This document shows positions 16,351-25,604 of a stretch of 29,405 nucleotides of DNA, piece by piece; within the stretch, counting starts at the first letter, position 1; every line of letters starts with the position of its first letter. Under the pieces are notes generated by a model. The model was not told the DNA's origin, made no database searches, and saw nothing but the letters and a program-made list of their open reading frames with translations. Source of the DNA: Anaerolineae bacterium (lineage in GTDB: Bacteria > Chloroflexota > Anaerolineae > UBA1429); contig JAFGLK010000342.1 in assembly GCA_016928125.1 (NCBI GenBank), positions 1-29,405 on the forward strand. The letters are read 5' to 3'. A program made the translations under genes and the position numbers.

Positions 16351-17805
16351 CTAGAGCTCTGGGTTACAGAGATGCCACGCTGTGGCTTGCTCGTAGGCAT
16401 AGGCCACGCGCAAGATGCTGGCCTCATCATAGGCATCGCCAAGGATCTGCATGCCCACCGGCAAGCCCTGAGCAAAGCCACACGGGATCGAGATGCCGCA
16501 GACCCCCGCTAGATTCAGCGAGAGGGTGTAGATATCGCCCAGGTACATCTGCAATGGATCGTCAACTCGTTCGCCAATACCAAAGGCTGTGGTCGGCGTC
16601 GTGGGCACAATCAAAGCATCGCAGGTCTCAAAGGCCTGATCAAAATCGCGCTTGATGAGTGTACGCGCCTTTTGGGCTTTCAGATAGTAGGCGTCATAAT
16701 AGCCTGCCGAAAGCGCATAGGTGCCTAGCATGATGCGTCGCTTGACCTCGGCGCCAAAGCCGAGATCCCGCGTCTTGCGATAGGCGTCCCACACGTCTGC
16801 GGCCTGAGCGTAGGAGAACCCGTAGCGCACGCCGTCGTAACGAGCCAGGTTGGCGGAGGCCTCGGCAGGAGCCAGGATGTAATAGACGGGCAACGCATAG
16901 CGGGTGTGCGGCATCGAGACCTCTGTTAGCTCAGCGCCCATCTGGCGTAATGTCTCCAGCGCATCTCGCACCGCGCGCTCTACGTCAGGCTGCATCCCCT
17001 CCGTAAAATACTCCTGGGGCACCCCGAGCCTCACGCCCGCGATCTCGGGCTTGAGGACGCTCGCATAGTCGGGCACGTCCAAGGCGGCCGATGTGGAATC
17101 ACGAGCGTCATATCCGGCGATCGCTTGCAGCAGCAGAGCACAATCGCGCACATCCTTCCCCAAAGGGCCGGCCTGATCCAAGGACGACGCAAAGGCCACC
17201 AGACCATATCGCGACACGCGGCCATAGGTTGGCTTGAGTCCCGCGACGCCACAAAAGGCCGCGGGCTGTCGGATGCTTCCGCCTGTGTCTGTACCGAGCG
17301 CCCCGAGACACTCATCTGCAGCCACGGCCGCCGCGCTCCCGCCGCTCGATCCCCCCGGTACTCGTGTCAGATCCCAGGGATTGTGTGTGGTGTAGTAGCC
17401 CGAATTCTCGGTGGACGACCCCATGGCAAATTCGTCGGTGTTGGTTTTACCCAACAGGACCGCGCCCGACCGGCGGAGCTTGGCCACGCAGGTGGCATCA
17501 TAGGGGGGCACAAAGCCCTCCAGAATGCGCGAACCGCAGGTTGTCTCAATCTCCGCTGTACACAAGACGTCTTTGACCGCCACGGGAATGCCCAACAGCG
17601 GTGCGTCCTCTCCTTGGGCGCGTCGTTTGTCGGCTTGTTCGGCATCCTTGAGAGCCGTTTCGGGCAGCGTGCGGAGATATGCCCGGGTGCGACCATCCAC
17701 TTGATCGATACGCGCCAAGACCGAGCGGGTCAACTCGACCGAGGAGAGCTGCTTAGTCTGCAGCAGCTCCCCAGCTTGATGGATAGTCAGTTCGTAGGGT
17801 TCCAA
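16351..17805 (-). CDS. gatA: Asp-tRNA(Asn)/Glu-tRNA(Gln) amidotransferase subunit A
   Basis: GatA is the amidase that releases ammonia from glutamine for GatB, which amidates mischarged Glu-tRNA(Gln) or Asp-tRNA(Asn). The Ser-cis-Ser-Lys triad is intact: Lys78 (PVAVKDV), Ser153 (GGSSGGS) and Ser177 (DTGGSIRQP). [14 protein letters not shown] and [14 protein letters not shown] motifs also match. I chose TTG 17805 because GGAGG lies just before it; the frame extends five more codons to a TTG at 17820 that overlaps that ribosome site. This gives 484 residues, normal for GatA. gatC lies upstream in the same direction; gatB is not nearby. Confidence 0.95.
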   Translation of the reverse strand: MEPYELTIHQAGELLQTKQLSSVELTRSVLARIDQVDGRTRAYLRTLPETALKDAEQADKRRAQGEDAPLLGIPVAVKDVLCTAEIETTCGSRILEGFVPPYDATCVAKLRRSGAVLLGKTNTDEFAMGSSTENSGYYTTHNPWDLTRVPGGSSGGSAAAVAADECLGALGTDTGGSIRQPAAFCGVAGLKPTYGRVSRYGLVAFASSLDQAGPLGKDVRDCALLLQAIAGYDARDSTSAALDVPDYASVLKPEIAGVRLGVPQEYFTEGMQPDVERAVRDALETLRQMGAELTEVSMPHTRYALPVYYILAPAEASANLARYDGVRYGFSYAQAADVWDAYRKTRDLGFGAEVKRRIMLGTYALSAGYYDAYYLKAQKARTLIKRDFDQAFETCDALIVPTTPTTAFGIGERVDDPLQMYLGDIYTLSLNLAGVCGISIPCGFAQGLPVGMQILGDAYDEASILRVAYAYEQATAWHLCNPEL

Positions 17806-17902
17806 ACGGTTGTCCTCCAAGCGGGGCGCGTGGCGGATGCATGCAATAGGCTGATTCGTCCTGGCCGACCTCTATCGCGCAGCACGTACACCCGGACCAG
17901 GC

Positions 17903-18193
17903 TCACTGATCGAGAATCGGCTTGACCCAAAAATAGCCGTCGTCGCGTTGAGGCGCATTGGCCAACGCGTCACGCGTAGACAGGCCGGGGCGCACCTGGT
18001 CGTCGCGCATCACGTTGCTGCGGTAGATGGCCTGGGCCGTAGGCGGTAAAGCGTTGGTACCAAGCTCATTGAGCATCTCGAAATAATCGAGGATCTGGGA
18101 AAGCTGCTCGGCGAACAGCTCGGTTTCATCTTTCGTGAGCGCGAGCTTGGCCAGTTCGGCGATGTGCAGCACTTGATCTTGACTCAACTTCAT
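17903..18193 (-). CDS. gatC: Asp-tRNA(Asn)/Glu-tRNA(Gln) amidotransferase subunit C
   Basis: The 96-residue protein has the GatC pattern: LHIAELAKLALTKDE, then LDYFEMLNEL, then VMRDDQVRPGLSTRDALANAP and a final DGYFWVKPIL. GatC wraps around and stabilises GatA in the GatCAB complex. AAGGAAGG precedes its ATG. The 97-base spacing to gatA is compatible with one transcript. Confidence 0.93.
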   Translation of the reverse strand: MKLSQDQVLHIAELAKLALTKDETELFAEQLSQILDYFEMLNELGTNALPPTAQAIYRSNVMRDDQVRPGLSTRDALANAPQRDDGYFWVKPILDQ

Positions 18194-18240
18194 TGCGGTC
18201 AGCCTTCCTTGGGGACAAAGCGAGCGGCCTCCTCACTCGC

Positions 18241-18278
18241 CCTGCGGCTTTCTGGGTGCCCGCGCCTCTCGCCGCAGG
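18241..18278 (-). other. Leader hairpin in the gatC 5' untranslated region
   Basis: CCTGCGGC (18241-18248) is complementary to GCCGCAGG (18271-18278), an 8-bp perfect stem with a 22-base loop. It lies between the candidate promoter and gatC. No T-run follows on the - strand, so it is not a clear attenuator. Its role is unknown. Confidence 0.4.
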
Positions 18279-18285
18279 CTGCCGC

Positions 18286-18314
18286 ATTATAGCATCGCCA
18301 CAGAGGCGGACCAA
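18286..18314 (-). promoter_or_regulatory. Candidate promoter of gatC-gatA
   Basis: On the - strand, TTGGTC (18309-18314) is followed after 17 bases by a perfect TATAAT (18286-18291). It lies in the 183-base gap between the end of the upstream operon and gatC, giving a leader of about 85 bases. Sequence match only. Confidence 0.6.
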
Positions 18315-18376
18315 ATAGCCGGCGATCCGATCCCTCAGTTACCGTGTCTGTACAGGGAGAGGGGTAGGATAAGCCA

Positions 18377-19444
18377 CTAACCCAGTGGCTCGAGGTTCAC
18401 CAGGGGAACAAAGAGGCGGCGACCCTCAGGGAGGCGCACCAAGGCGCCTTCGGCAAAGCTGCCGATGCTGGTTTGTTGGAGCGCTGTCGGCAGGCCCACC
18501 ACTTCGGCGACGACGCCCATGTAGGGCGCGCGCGTGATGCGGACACGCATACCCTTCTCGATGGGACGAACGACCATGAGCTCGTGGGCATCAGAGGGGC
18601 GGGCAGGGATCGGCACGATCAGCTCGGGGCCGCTGGCGCTGTGCCGAGGCGATCCAGCCATGACCGCTGACCGCCCGTGATACGAGCGCAAAAGCTCGAA
18701 TACCGGCTCGGCCATGGGGATGCGCCCCATGCCCTCGGTGACCAACACCGGGAAACGAAGACGCTCGCACAAGCGGCATAGGCCCGGCAACATACCGCCC
18801 GTCACGATGCCCACGATGCGAAACTGCCGCGCCCGCAGCAGAACCCGCGGATCCTCCAGGATGCCGCCCACCAAGATCGTGCCGCGATAGCGCAATCCGA
18901 CCCGCTCCCAGGTGAGCACCTGCTCGGGGCTGGCCACCATGGTGGCCAGCATGCCCTGGTATTCGCCGCCGCTGGCCCATATGCCCCGCACTACGGAACC
19001 CGTGACGCCGATGGCTACACCCCGATGAGGATATTGCTCGATCACCTGGCCCGGGATGTAGGCGCTCAACTCTAACGTCTGGCGGTCCTGCCGCAGAAAC
19101 ACATAGCCATCCTCGATCCGCTGAATGATCCCGGCAAAGGGCGCCCTGATTTGCTGCTGCTGGCGCAAGAGCATCTTCCGGCTGGCAATGATTTCCTCCG
19201 CTTCGACCTCCTGACCCGGAGTGACGCGCAGAAAACGGGAGACATGGCTGACGCTCGTGCCCAGCTCATGGGCCAGATCGATGACCCCCAGCTGCCCATC
19301 CACCGCAGCTCGCGCCACGATGTCGTCAGGTTGCACGCGATCACCCACGCTCACGAGCACCTCGCCTGAGCCAGGCAGCAAGCGCTGACGCACGATCTCT
19401 GTCACCTGAAGCAGACGACTCTCGCGAAGGGCTGTCGATGTCAT
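18377..19444 (-). CDS. Conserved-looking protein of unknown function following the GlmL-like gene
   Basis: The 355-residue protein has no signal peptide or membrane segment. It is mostly beta: an N-terminal half with a glycine-turn pattern (GSGEVLVSVGDRVQPDDIVA, later VTPGQEVEAEEIIASRK and IRAPFAGII) that resembles lipoyl/biotinyl-type hammerhead or RnfC-like barrels, but no lipoyl-Lys motif. The middle holds GGILEDPRV and IVTGGMLPG, and the C-terminal 70 residues (GMRVRITRAPYMGVVAEVVGLP) resemble a KOW-like small barrel. It begins 3 bases after the GlmL-like stop and is the last gene of the eight-gene operon. I cannot assign a function; a scaffold or adaptor for the membrane components is possible. 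Confidence 0.75.
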   Translation of the reverse strand: MTSTALRESRLLQVTEIVRQRLLPGSGEVLVSVGDRVQPDDIVARAAVDGQLGVIDLAHELGTSVSHVSRFLRVTPGQEVEAEEIIASRKMLLRQQQQIRAPFAGIIQRIEDGYVFLRQDRQTLELSAYIPGQVIEQYPHRGVAIGVTGSVVRGIWASGGEYQGMLATMVASPEQVLTWERVGLRYRGTILVGGILEDPRVLLRARQFRIVGIVTGGMLPGLCRLCERLRFPVLVTEGMGRIPMAEPVFELLRSYHGRSAVMAGSPRHSASGPELIVPIPARPSDAHELMVVRPIEKGMRVRITRAPYMGVVAEVVGLPTALQQTSIGSFAEGALVRLPEGRRLFVPLVNLEPLG

Positions 19445-19447
19445 AGC

Positions 19448-21244
19448 TCAGGCTCCTGCCGCGATCGAGCCACTCTCATGCGTAAGATTCGTGATCCATT
19501 CTTGCATTTTGGCTCGGCAACGCTGCGGGTCCTGGGGCAAGCTTAGGGGACGGCCACGCGTATCGACAACGAGGCCCAAGCTTCCACCGCGCACCATGGC
19601 TTTGCCGCCGACTCCCTTGCGCCCCAGCCCGATGTCAAACGCATGGCTGGGACGCACTTCAAGGGTCACGTGCTCCTCAAAAGCCAGAGGCAAGCGTGCG
19701 ATGATGCCCGCTGGTACATTGGCCTCGGTCACAGAACCATCACCGCGGATGATCCGCAGGTTGAGGGCCAGCGCCCCCTCGCGCGATTCGCCGAGGGGCG
19801 CAACCAGCGTGCCCAACTCGCGGAAGCTATCGCGCTCGAGCACTTGAGCTGCGGCCAAGGGCGCGATCTGAGCCAGGGTGCCCAGCTGCGGCCAGATCGA
19901 AGCCCAGTCAAGGACCAAGCGAGCCAAACCTGTGGGTTGCAGGGCGTCGAGCAGGGCCAAGGCGATCAGCCCGTCCTGGGCCGTATGGGTGATCGAACCT
20001 CCACGTGCCGCGATGAGATCAAAGGGGGGCGTCACCTCGAGGGGGGGATCGTCCAAGCGATACCAATGCTGCCTGCGCATGTTGCGCATCGCCGAGAGCA
20101 GAGCCTGGCGAGCGACAGCATGGGTCATGAAGAGATCCTCCATCGACTGGGGAATGCCCTGAGGTCGCAGACGCGCATTCTCCAACCGGTTGACCATCTC
20201 TTGGCGAGCGAACCTCACGGGAAGCCAACGCTCGATATCCTCCACCGTGCAGGTGCGCATCACGCCTTCGACGCCAGCGCCGGTGCCCAGGGAAGGGCCT
20301 ACCACCCATTGATAGTAGTCACCTCGAGCGGCCCCAATGTAGGTGGTCTCGCCCCCCAAATCGATCCCCAACACACCTTGAGGCAGGTCGTTGCGTTGGG
20401 CGATGAAGCGAATCGTCGTGCCGAGGGCCTCTGTCGTCGAGAGAATCGGCGACGTACACCAGCGTCGCAGACGTCGATAGCCGCCCAACGTGGCCAGCTT
20501 GATCTGCTCATAGATGGAGGCCAGCTCTCGCTGCAGTTCTCCAGGCGTCTCGGTGTGAATATCGGGGCGCACATTGTCGACGACGCGCAGTCTCAGCAAG
20601 GGCTCCACGATGGCGGCTACCGGGCGACGGGCCTCCTGGTTGCCAGCGTAGATGAGGGGCGGCCGCCGCTCTTCGGCGATATCCTCATAGATCGTCACCA
20701 GCACTCTGGCTGCGCTCTCGAGAGGCTCTGTGGGGCCCATATCCACACCGCCCACCAAGAGCAGCACATCGGGAGGCGACTGGCGCAGCGAGGTGAGGGT
20801 CTCATTGTCCCACCGACGAGAGCGTCTGCCCAACGCGATCTTGTGTGTGATGATGGTATGGGTCGCCTCGCAGGCGCGCTGAGCGCTGTCGCTGCTCAGA
20901 TCGTCGGTCAAGCCGATCAGGACACAACGGACCGGAGCGGCGGCATTGGAACAGGCCACAAAGGCATCGACGCCCTCCCCAGAGTCTCGTTCCGGGATGA
21001 GTGGCTCATCATCGGCATCGAGCAGCGGGCGCTGCGCGATCTGCTCGATGCGCCGCAGGGCGCGCCGAATGCCGATGGTCATATCGTTCTCGGGCTGGCC
21101 CAAGGTCGTGGGCGCCTCGGCCTGGGCGACAAAGCGGTAGCTGCCTTCGACAAGGTCGATCAGGCACACGTGTGTCAGTGTGCTGCCGACATCTACGGCC
21201 AGCATCGATTCGGGCGGCGCCTGAGTGGGGACCGTGCTGCTCAT
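19448..21244 (-). CDS. GlmL/MutL-family (glutamate mutase L-like) ASKHA ATPase
   Basis: The 598-residue protein shows the two phosphate motifs of the actin-like ATPase fold, AVDVGSTLTHVCL near residue 16 and GIDLGGETTYIGAA near 290, in the arrangement of GlmL/MutL proteins. A FDLIAARGGSITH motif lies near residue 410. In clostridia GlmL accompanies coenzyme-B12-dependent glutamate mutase and is thought to act as its chaperone or reactivase. No mutase subunit is encoded here; instead the gene sits 3 bases from membrane-protein genes on both sides of an operon. It may therefore use ATP to drive or assemble that system. The ATG at 21244 is used; Met14 is an alternative start. Confidence 0.82.
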   Translation of the reverse strand: MSSTVPTQAPPESMLAVDVGSTLTHVCLIDLVEGSYRFVAQAEAPTTLGQPENDMTIGIRRALRRIEQIAQRPLLDADDEPLIPERDSGEGVDAFVACSNAAAPVRCVLIGLTDDLSSDSAQRACEATHTIITHKIALGRRSRRWDNETLTSLRQSPPDVLLLVGGVDMGPTEPLESAARVLVTIYEDIAEERRPPLIYAGNQEARRPVAAIVEPLLRLRVVDNVRPDIHTETPGELQRELASIYEQIKLATLGGYRRLRRWCTSPILSTTEALGTTIRFIAQRNDLPQGVLGIDLGGETTYIGAARGDYYQWVVGPSLGTGAGVEGVMRTCTVEDIERWLPVRFARQEMVNRLENARLRPQGIPQSMEDLFMTHAVARQALLSAMRNMRRQHWYRLDDPPLEVTPPFDLIAARGGSITHTAQDGLIALALLDALQPTGLARLVLDWASIWPQLGTLAQIAPLAAAQVLERDSFRELGTLVAPLGESREGALALNLRIIRGDGSVTEANVPAGIIARLPLAFEEHVTLEVRPSHAFDIGLGRKGVGGKAMVRGGSLGLVVDTRGRPLSLPQDPQRCRAKMQEWITNLTHESGSIAAGA

Positions 21245-21247
21245 TCG

Positions 21248-21970
21248 TCAGAATCCTGCCCCGCCAAAGAGGCGCATGAATTGGGATACCAGGAAAATGA
21301 GCCGGCCTGTGAGCAACGCAAAGAAGGAGAGTGCAGCGCCAGCCAGAAGCGCCCCGAAACCGACCATCAGGAACTTGCGACCCAAGGATCCGAGTGCACG
21401 GATGAAGCGGTTGCCGAGGATGCCCAAAGGCCCCTGTCCTTGAGCCCGATAGTGAAAGGCGCTCAGAACAGCCAGGGTACCCAGCAACAGCAAGCTGGCG
21501 TCCAGGGCAAAGGCCCAGCCTACGAGGCCGCGGCCATGGTCTGCAGGCGCCAATGAGATCACAGAGGCCCTCATCTGCGCCACCAGCGAGCCGCTCAAGG
21601 CCCCACCCAGAGCCAGTCCGGAACCGGTACCCACCAGGATACCCAGAGGCAGATCGCCCAGCGCCGCAAGCGGTCGCAGCCCCCGTAGAAGCAACAAGAT
21701 GCCCAAGGCGAAAAAGAGCGCATAGTACCAATATGTCGCCGGATTGGCCAACAGAAGCTCAAGGCGAGGCAGGATCACATGATTCCAAGCCAGCCCGCCC
21801 GCATAGCCAGCCGACACACCCACAAAGAGGTGCTCTGCGAGATGAAAGGCTATGTTCTGACCCAAGATGTAGCTGAATACCGCCAGGGTCAAGAGCACGG
21901 CCAGCCACGTTCCGATCACCTCCGGATCGAACGGCATATCAGCCAACCATTTGATCGCCGAATCGGACAT
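21248..21970 (-). CDS. Polytopic membrane protein of unknown function
   Basis: From ATG 21970 the protein is 240 residues with about six or seven hydrophobic helices (for example WLAVLLTLAVFSYILG, YYALFFALGILLLL, ILVGTGSGLALGGALSG, FLMVGFGALLAGAALSFFALL). A TTG eight codons earlier (21994) lacks a ribosome site. A DHGRGL hexapeptide (21524-21541) recurs in the other polytopic protein of the operon. The stop is 3 bases before the GlmL-like start. No transporter family was recognised. Confidence 0.75.
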   Translation of the reverse strand: MSDSAIKWLADMPFDPEVIGTWLAVLLTLAVFSYILGQNIAFHLAEHLFVGVSAGYAGGLAWNHVILPRLELLLANPATYWYYALFFALGILLLLRGLRPLAALGDLPLGILVGTGSGLALGGALSGSLVAQMRASVISLAPADHGRGLVGWAFALDASLLLLGTLAVLSAFHYRAQGQGPLGILGNRFIRALGSLGRKFLMVGFGALLAGAALSFFALLTGRLIFLVSQFMRLFGGAGF

Positions 21971-22024
21971 ACCCACTCTCTGCTCATCCCCCAAACGTAA
22001 CGACGGGCGCCGTCTTGCCTCAGG

Positions 22025-23869
22025 TCACTCTCGAGCGCCGGGCTCCCCCCGACTCATATAGACCACATTCGTCGCAATGGCAACGATTACCCAAAGCACG
22101 AAAAACAGAGCAGCCCCATCGGTCCATCGCAGCGCGTTCGGGGCCGCCCCGCTGGCGATCTCGTATTCCGCTGATCCATTCGCGGCCCCGACCAGGGTCT
22201 TGATCTGCCCTGACTGGTGATAGGGCTGCAGCAAGGGCTCGATGCGAGAGCTCACGAACGCATGCAGGTCAATTCCACTGCCTGGTTGGACCTGCTCAAT
22301 CCACCGGCGGGCCACCGCTCCATCCTCAGCCAGAAGGATAATGTGGTCTATATCCTCTAGTGTGGTGAGATTCTGAGTGACGGGCAACTCACCCAGCCGC
22401 TGCCCCAGGACGTGATCCGTGCTAAAGGCATCGCCAAAGGACACCTTGAGCAGACGCAGGCCCACCTCTTGGCCGGGCAGGAAGCCGAGGATGGCATAGT
22501 CATAGCCATAGGCATACTCGGGCATCTGTCGGGCCAAAGCCTCGAATGCGCGCTCCGCCGAGCCTATACCGCTCGGTTGGGTGCTCAGCGCAACCATGGG
22601 CACAGAACGATCCGCAAGTTGGCGCAGCACCGCCAGTGCAAGAGGATCCAGTTCGCCCGCATAGGCGGGGCTATAGTCGAACGAGATGAGGACCGTGTCC
22701 TCCGCAGAGATGGCCGCCACAGCATCCGACGCTAGGGTGATGGCCTCGCGTGGCTGTACCCAACGGGCCGTCAGGTTACCCGTGACGATGGGCGCCAAGC
22801 CGGACAGCAGCACGCCCAGCCAGAGAAGGGTACGCGCAACCTCTGATCCCAGACGCCGCTTCTGCACCCGGCCCGCTTGGGCAGCGGGCCAGCGAGGCTG
22901 GATCGGCCCTTGCGACGAGAGCGACGCCGGAGCCCCCGCGATATCCTGGTACAACTCCGCGTCATGGCGATCGGCATCGCTTGGTCCCATCGGCAGCGTG
23001 GGACGCGCTCGGTGCGGCAGCGCGACAACCGTCTCCACAGGGATCGCATCCTCGATCTCGGCCAGAGGAGCCAGCACATCCGGCATGCGCTGTTCCTGTG
23101 GCATCAGCCACAGGGCGTCTTGATCCGTCAGTTCCTCTGGGGCTTCGTCCGGCGGCGGCTCGACCTCGATGCCACCAGGCATCTGGGGGGCCTGAGGCTG
23201 CTCTGGTTCTGGTGCCTCTGGCGCGGCGGCCTCCCCGAGCCCTTCAGGCGCTGCGGGTTCGATTTCTTCGCCGCGCCTATCCTGAGCCTCGCCCGCCCCA
23301 GCTTGAGGCGCCTCTGACTCCGCCCCGACTTGAGCGCCCCGGGCCTCCCCCGTCTCTGGCTCAAGCGCTTCGGCGGCCTCCCACTCGGAGGCGACCGTCG
23401 GATCTTCGGTCTGCTCGGAGACATCTGCCTCCGGCGGAGCCACCTCTGCGGGTTGGGACTCGCGCTCCTCATCACCAGAGGGCGCTCCCTCCAAGCCCTG
23501 CGCTGCCGTGTCCAATTCAGGGGCCACCTCGATAAGCGCCCCTTCTCCTGCACGCGTCGGTTCCTCACGGGCAGACGGTTCAGAGACGTCTGCTGGCTCC
23601 CCTGCAAGGGCAGCACACTCTGCCTCAAAGACGGCCTCTCGCCCCTCCTCACTCACGGGTGCCTCAGCTTGCACCTGAGCTTCTTCCGCCAGCTCTTCAA
23701 TGGGTGTGAGCTCGGTGAGGCAGCGATGGCAAAAGACCTGTTCAGCCCCGTTCAGTGCCCCACACGACGGGCAAGCGCGATACACAAAGCCTGTCAACGG
23801 CGCCCCGCATGATGCACAGCTCTGGGCGTCTGCTCTGTTTCTGTGGTTGCAGACGGGACAGACGATCAT
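22025..23869 (-). CDS. Zinc-ribbon membrane protein with long acidic low-complexity linker and extracytoplasmic domain
   Basis: The 614-residue protein has four parts. Two N-terminal zinc ribbons use Cys4/7/18/21 and Cys33/36/47/50. Residues about 55-240 are a Glu/Ala/Pro-rich low-complexity stretch. A membrane helix at about 343-364 leads to an extracytoplasmic domain of about 220 residues, with TVLISFDYSPAYAGELDPLALAVL and YDYAILGFLPGQEVG segments. A final helix at about 586-607 ends in a short RGEPGARE tail. The two helices place both ends in the cytoplasm. The ectodomain resembles no family I can name with confidence. The gene lies between two polytopic membrane proteins (12- and 54-base gaps), so it probably acts with them. 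Confidence 0.8.
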   Translation of the reverse strand: MIVCPVCNHRNRADAQSCASCGAPLTGFVYRACPSCGALNGAEQVFCHRCLTELTPIEELAEEAQVQAEAPVSEEGREAVFEAECAALAGEPADVSEPSAREEPTRAGEGALIEVAPELDTAAQGLEGAPSGDEERESQPAEVAPPEADVSEQTEDPTVASEWEAAEALEPETGEARGAQVGAESEAPQAGAGEAQDRRGEEIEPAAPEGLGEAAAPEAPEPEQPQAPQMPGGIEVEPPPDEAPEELTDQDALWLMPQEQRMPDVLAPLAEIEDAIPVETVVALPHRARPTLPMGPSDADRHDAELYQDIAGAPASLSSQGPIQPRWPAAQAGRVQKRRLGSEVARTLLWLGVLLSGLAPIVTGNLTARWVQPREAITLASDAVAAISAEDTVLISFDYSPAYAGELDPLALAVLRQLADRSVPMVALSTQPSGIGSAERAFEALARQMPEYAYGYDYAILGFLPGQEVGLRLLKVSFGDAFSTDHVLGQRLGELPVTQNLTTLEDIDHIILLAEDGAVARRWIEQVQPGSGIDLHAFVSSRIEPLLQPYHQSGQIKTLVGAANGSAEYEIASGAAPNALRWTDGAALFFVLWVIVAIATNVVYMSRGEPGARE

Positions 23870-23881
23870 GCCCGCCGACTC

Positions 23882-24511
23882 CTACTCACCGAGATAGGGC
23901 CGATCCACGGCCAAGAGAATGCGCAATGAGGTCGAGATGATGCCCAATGCGATGCCCAGGATCATGCCGCGCATGGCAGCCGTGACCGGGATTGTCATGA
24001 CCCAGTCACGAATAAGAGGAAGGTACGGGGAGATCCCGCTGCTGAAGGGCAACTGTGCCAACAGCAAGAAAAGGCTAGTCACCAGCAATAGCAGCGCCTC
24101 GACGTTGCGTAGTCGAAAGATGCGGGTGGCTGCATTCACAATAAAAAAGGCCAGCAATGCGGCCATGGTAGATTGCAGAGGGAAGTAGATATGATTAAAG
24201 ATCCATTTTGTCCCTTGCGAGCTAGGCCACAGCACGCCCAGCGCAAGCGTGAGACAGAGCGAGACGATGAGCAAGAAGCTGAGGCCACGCCCATGGTCAC
24301 CTGAGAGGACGCGGCGGGCATGCGCTGCCAGGATGTTCAGGACCCCAAGCAACAGCGCAAAGGCGGCCAAAATCGCCACGCCGTCAAGCAGGATCACCCC
24401 GACCGCATCGATCTGTGGGTTGGGGATGACGTAATCCACGAATGCCAACACGCCACAGAGAATGGCTGCCGAGATGGCTAGCCAGCCCGTGGGCGACAAT
24501 GTCCTTCTCAT
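23882..24511 (-). CDS. Polytopic membrane protein of unknown function
   Basis: From ATG 24511 (GAGGG 5 bases ahead; the TTG at 24529 overlaps the upstream gene) the protein has 209 residues and about six membrane helices. It carries SGDHGRGLSF, sharing DHGRGL with the membrane protein three genes on, and ends in a helix plus an LRILLAVDRPYLGE tail. The conserved-looking polar residues in loops suggest a specific channel, scaffold or transport role, not a generic anchor. Its start lies 8 bases after the TGA of the preceding gene. Confidence 0.75.
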   Translation of the reverse strand: MRRTLSPTGWLAISAAILCGVLAFVDYVIPNPQIDAVGVILLDGVAILAAFALLLGVLNILAAHARRVLSGDHGRGLSFLLIVSLCLTLALGVLWPSSQGTKWIFNHIYFPLQSTMAALLAFFIVNAATRIFRLRNVEALLLLVTSLFLLLAQLPFSSGISPYLPLIRDWVMTIPVTAAMRGMILGIALGIISTSLRILLAVDRPYLGE

Positions 24512-24519
24512 GCTTTCCC

Positions 24520-25305
24520 TCAGCCCCAATATCCCAGTGAGGCCAGAATCACGCCCGCCACGATCGAGAGCATCACCAGAATGCGCACCAGGTCTTGGGC
24601 GGCCAGGCTTCCCACATGGGCCACACGTCCCAAGTAGCCTCCCGCTGCGAAGAGGTCCTCGCCTACAACGACATGTTCCAGGCTGGTGTAGAGCAACGCT
24701 GAAGCCGCAGGATCGCTGGTGCCACCCAGTTGCCGGACGCCCTCTTGGCGTGACGCCTCACTGAGCCATAGGCCCTCTGCCTCCCAGTGGCCCACCAGGA
24801 GGTTCGCAAGGGGACCATGTTGCGCAATCTCCGCCCGTGTGCCTGCGGCATAGGCAAAAGGGTCGGGACCATAGAAGGAGATCTGGCGGCCGGTATAGTG
24901 CTCGGGGAAGCCTGCTTCCTGGCGGGCGCGCTGCAGCATGCCCTGGGCAACCCCCAACAGAGTCGGGTCGCCCAGCGAGGCAAAGACGGCCTGATCATAC
25001 TGGGCCGCGCTCCGGCACACATAGTGAAACACGCCCAACCCCATGAGGGCCTCGGGCGTGCTTTCGCTTCCGATCTGGCCGCGTCCGAGGCTCACATGCA
25101 GCGGCTGGCCGCTCTCGGCCGCCTGGCTGGCCAATTGCTCGATCTCCTCGTAAGCCCTAATCGAGCGCAGTGTGAAACGATGACCATGTCGGGCGCGCAG
25201 AGTGAACAGGATGAAAAAAGGGAAAAAGATCGCGAGCATCGCCAGCGTGGTCATGTCTACGCGCGCGCTGCGCATCATGTTGATCATCTGGAGGATGGCT
25301 TGCAC
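24520..25305 (-). CDS. Two-TM protein with a central soluble domain (possibly DUF6754)
   Basis: The 261-residue protein starts at GTG 25305 behind GGAGGACTC, a strong ribosome site. An N-terminal helix (TLAMLAIFFPFFILFTL) is followed by a soluble domain of about 190 residues and a C-terminal helix (ILVMLSIVAGVILASLGYW). The soluble part has HVSLGRGQIGSESTPEALMGL, an FYGPDPFAYAAGTRAEIAQH segment and SLEHVVVGEDLFAAGGYLG. I recall a domain of unknown function of this style (DUF6754) in Chloroflexi membrane operons, but cannot check the assignment. It overlaps the genes on both sides, so expression is coupled. Confidence 0.72.
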   Translation of the reverse strand: MQAILQMINMMRSARVDMTTLAMLAIFFPFFILFTLRARHGHRFTLRSIRAYEEIEQLASQAAESGQPLHVSLGRGQIGSESTPEALMGLGVFHYVCRSAAQYDQAVFASLGDPTLLGVAQGMLQRARQEAGFPEHYTGRQISFYGPDPFAYAAGTRAEIAQHGPLANLLVGHWEAEGLWLSEASRQEGVRQLGGTSDPAASALLYTSLEHVVVGEDLFAAGGYLGRVAHVGSLAAQDLVRILVMLSIVAGVILASLGYWG

Positions 25306-25604
25306 GAGTCCTCCTTGGCAGCAACCGACTGGCGCCTTGCGCCCTCCAATCGGGCCAGGAGCGCATCGAGAGCCTGACGATCCTCAAGCAGACGCTGCCA
25401 CTGGCGGCTCTGACGTCCTAGACGATTGCCCAACAGGGGCTCAACGGCGAGCAAGATCTGGCTTGCCAGGAAACTGAACGGCCTGAACAATTCCAGGGCC
25501 AGGCACGAAGCCGTTTCGAATCCTTTCCCGATGAGAGCCATCGCGATCTGCTCAACCCAGTCGGTTTGGGAAGGGGCACCTTCATCGGGCGCATCGTTAC
25601 GCAT
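25284..25604 (-). CDS. Small hypothetical protein linking the HEAT and two-TM genes
   Basis: From ATG 25604, which overlaps the stop of the HEAT gene by 8 bases, the product is 106 residues. The frame extends 14 codons further, but within the upstream gene. A moderately hydrophobic central part (ALELFRPFSFLASQILLAVEPLLG) and a charged C-terminal helix (RQWQRLLEDRQALDALLARLEG) suggest an amphipathic or peripheral membrane protein. No family was recognised. Coupled overlaps at both ends support its reality. Confidence 0.6.
   Translation of the reverse strand: MRNDAPDEGAPSQTDWVEQIAMALIGKGFETASCLALELFRPFSFLASQILLAVEPLLGNRLGRQSRQWQRLLEDRQALDALLARLEGARRQSVAAKEDSCKPSSR

Noticed and set aside
19643..21556. 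Long + strand open frame (637 codons) opposite the GlmL-like gene
   Set aside because: It runs antisense through two coding genes, has shadow-like composition and no recognisable motif.
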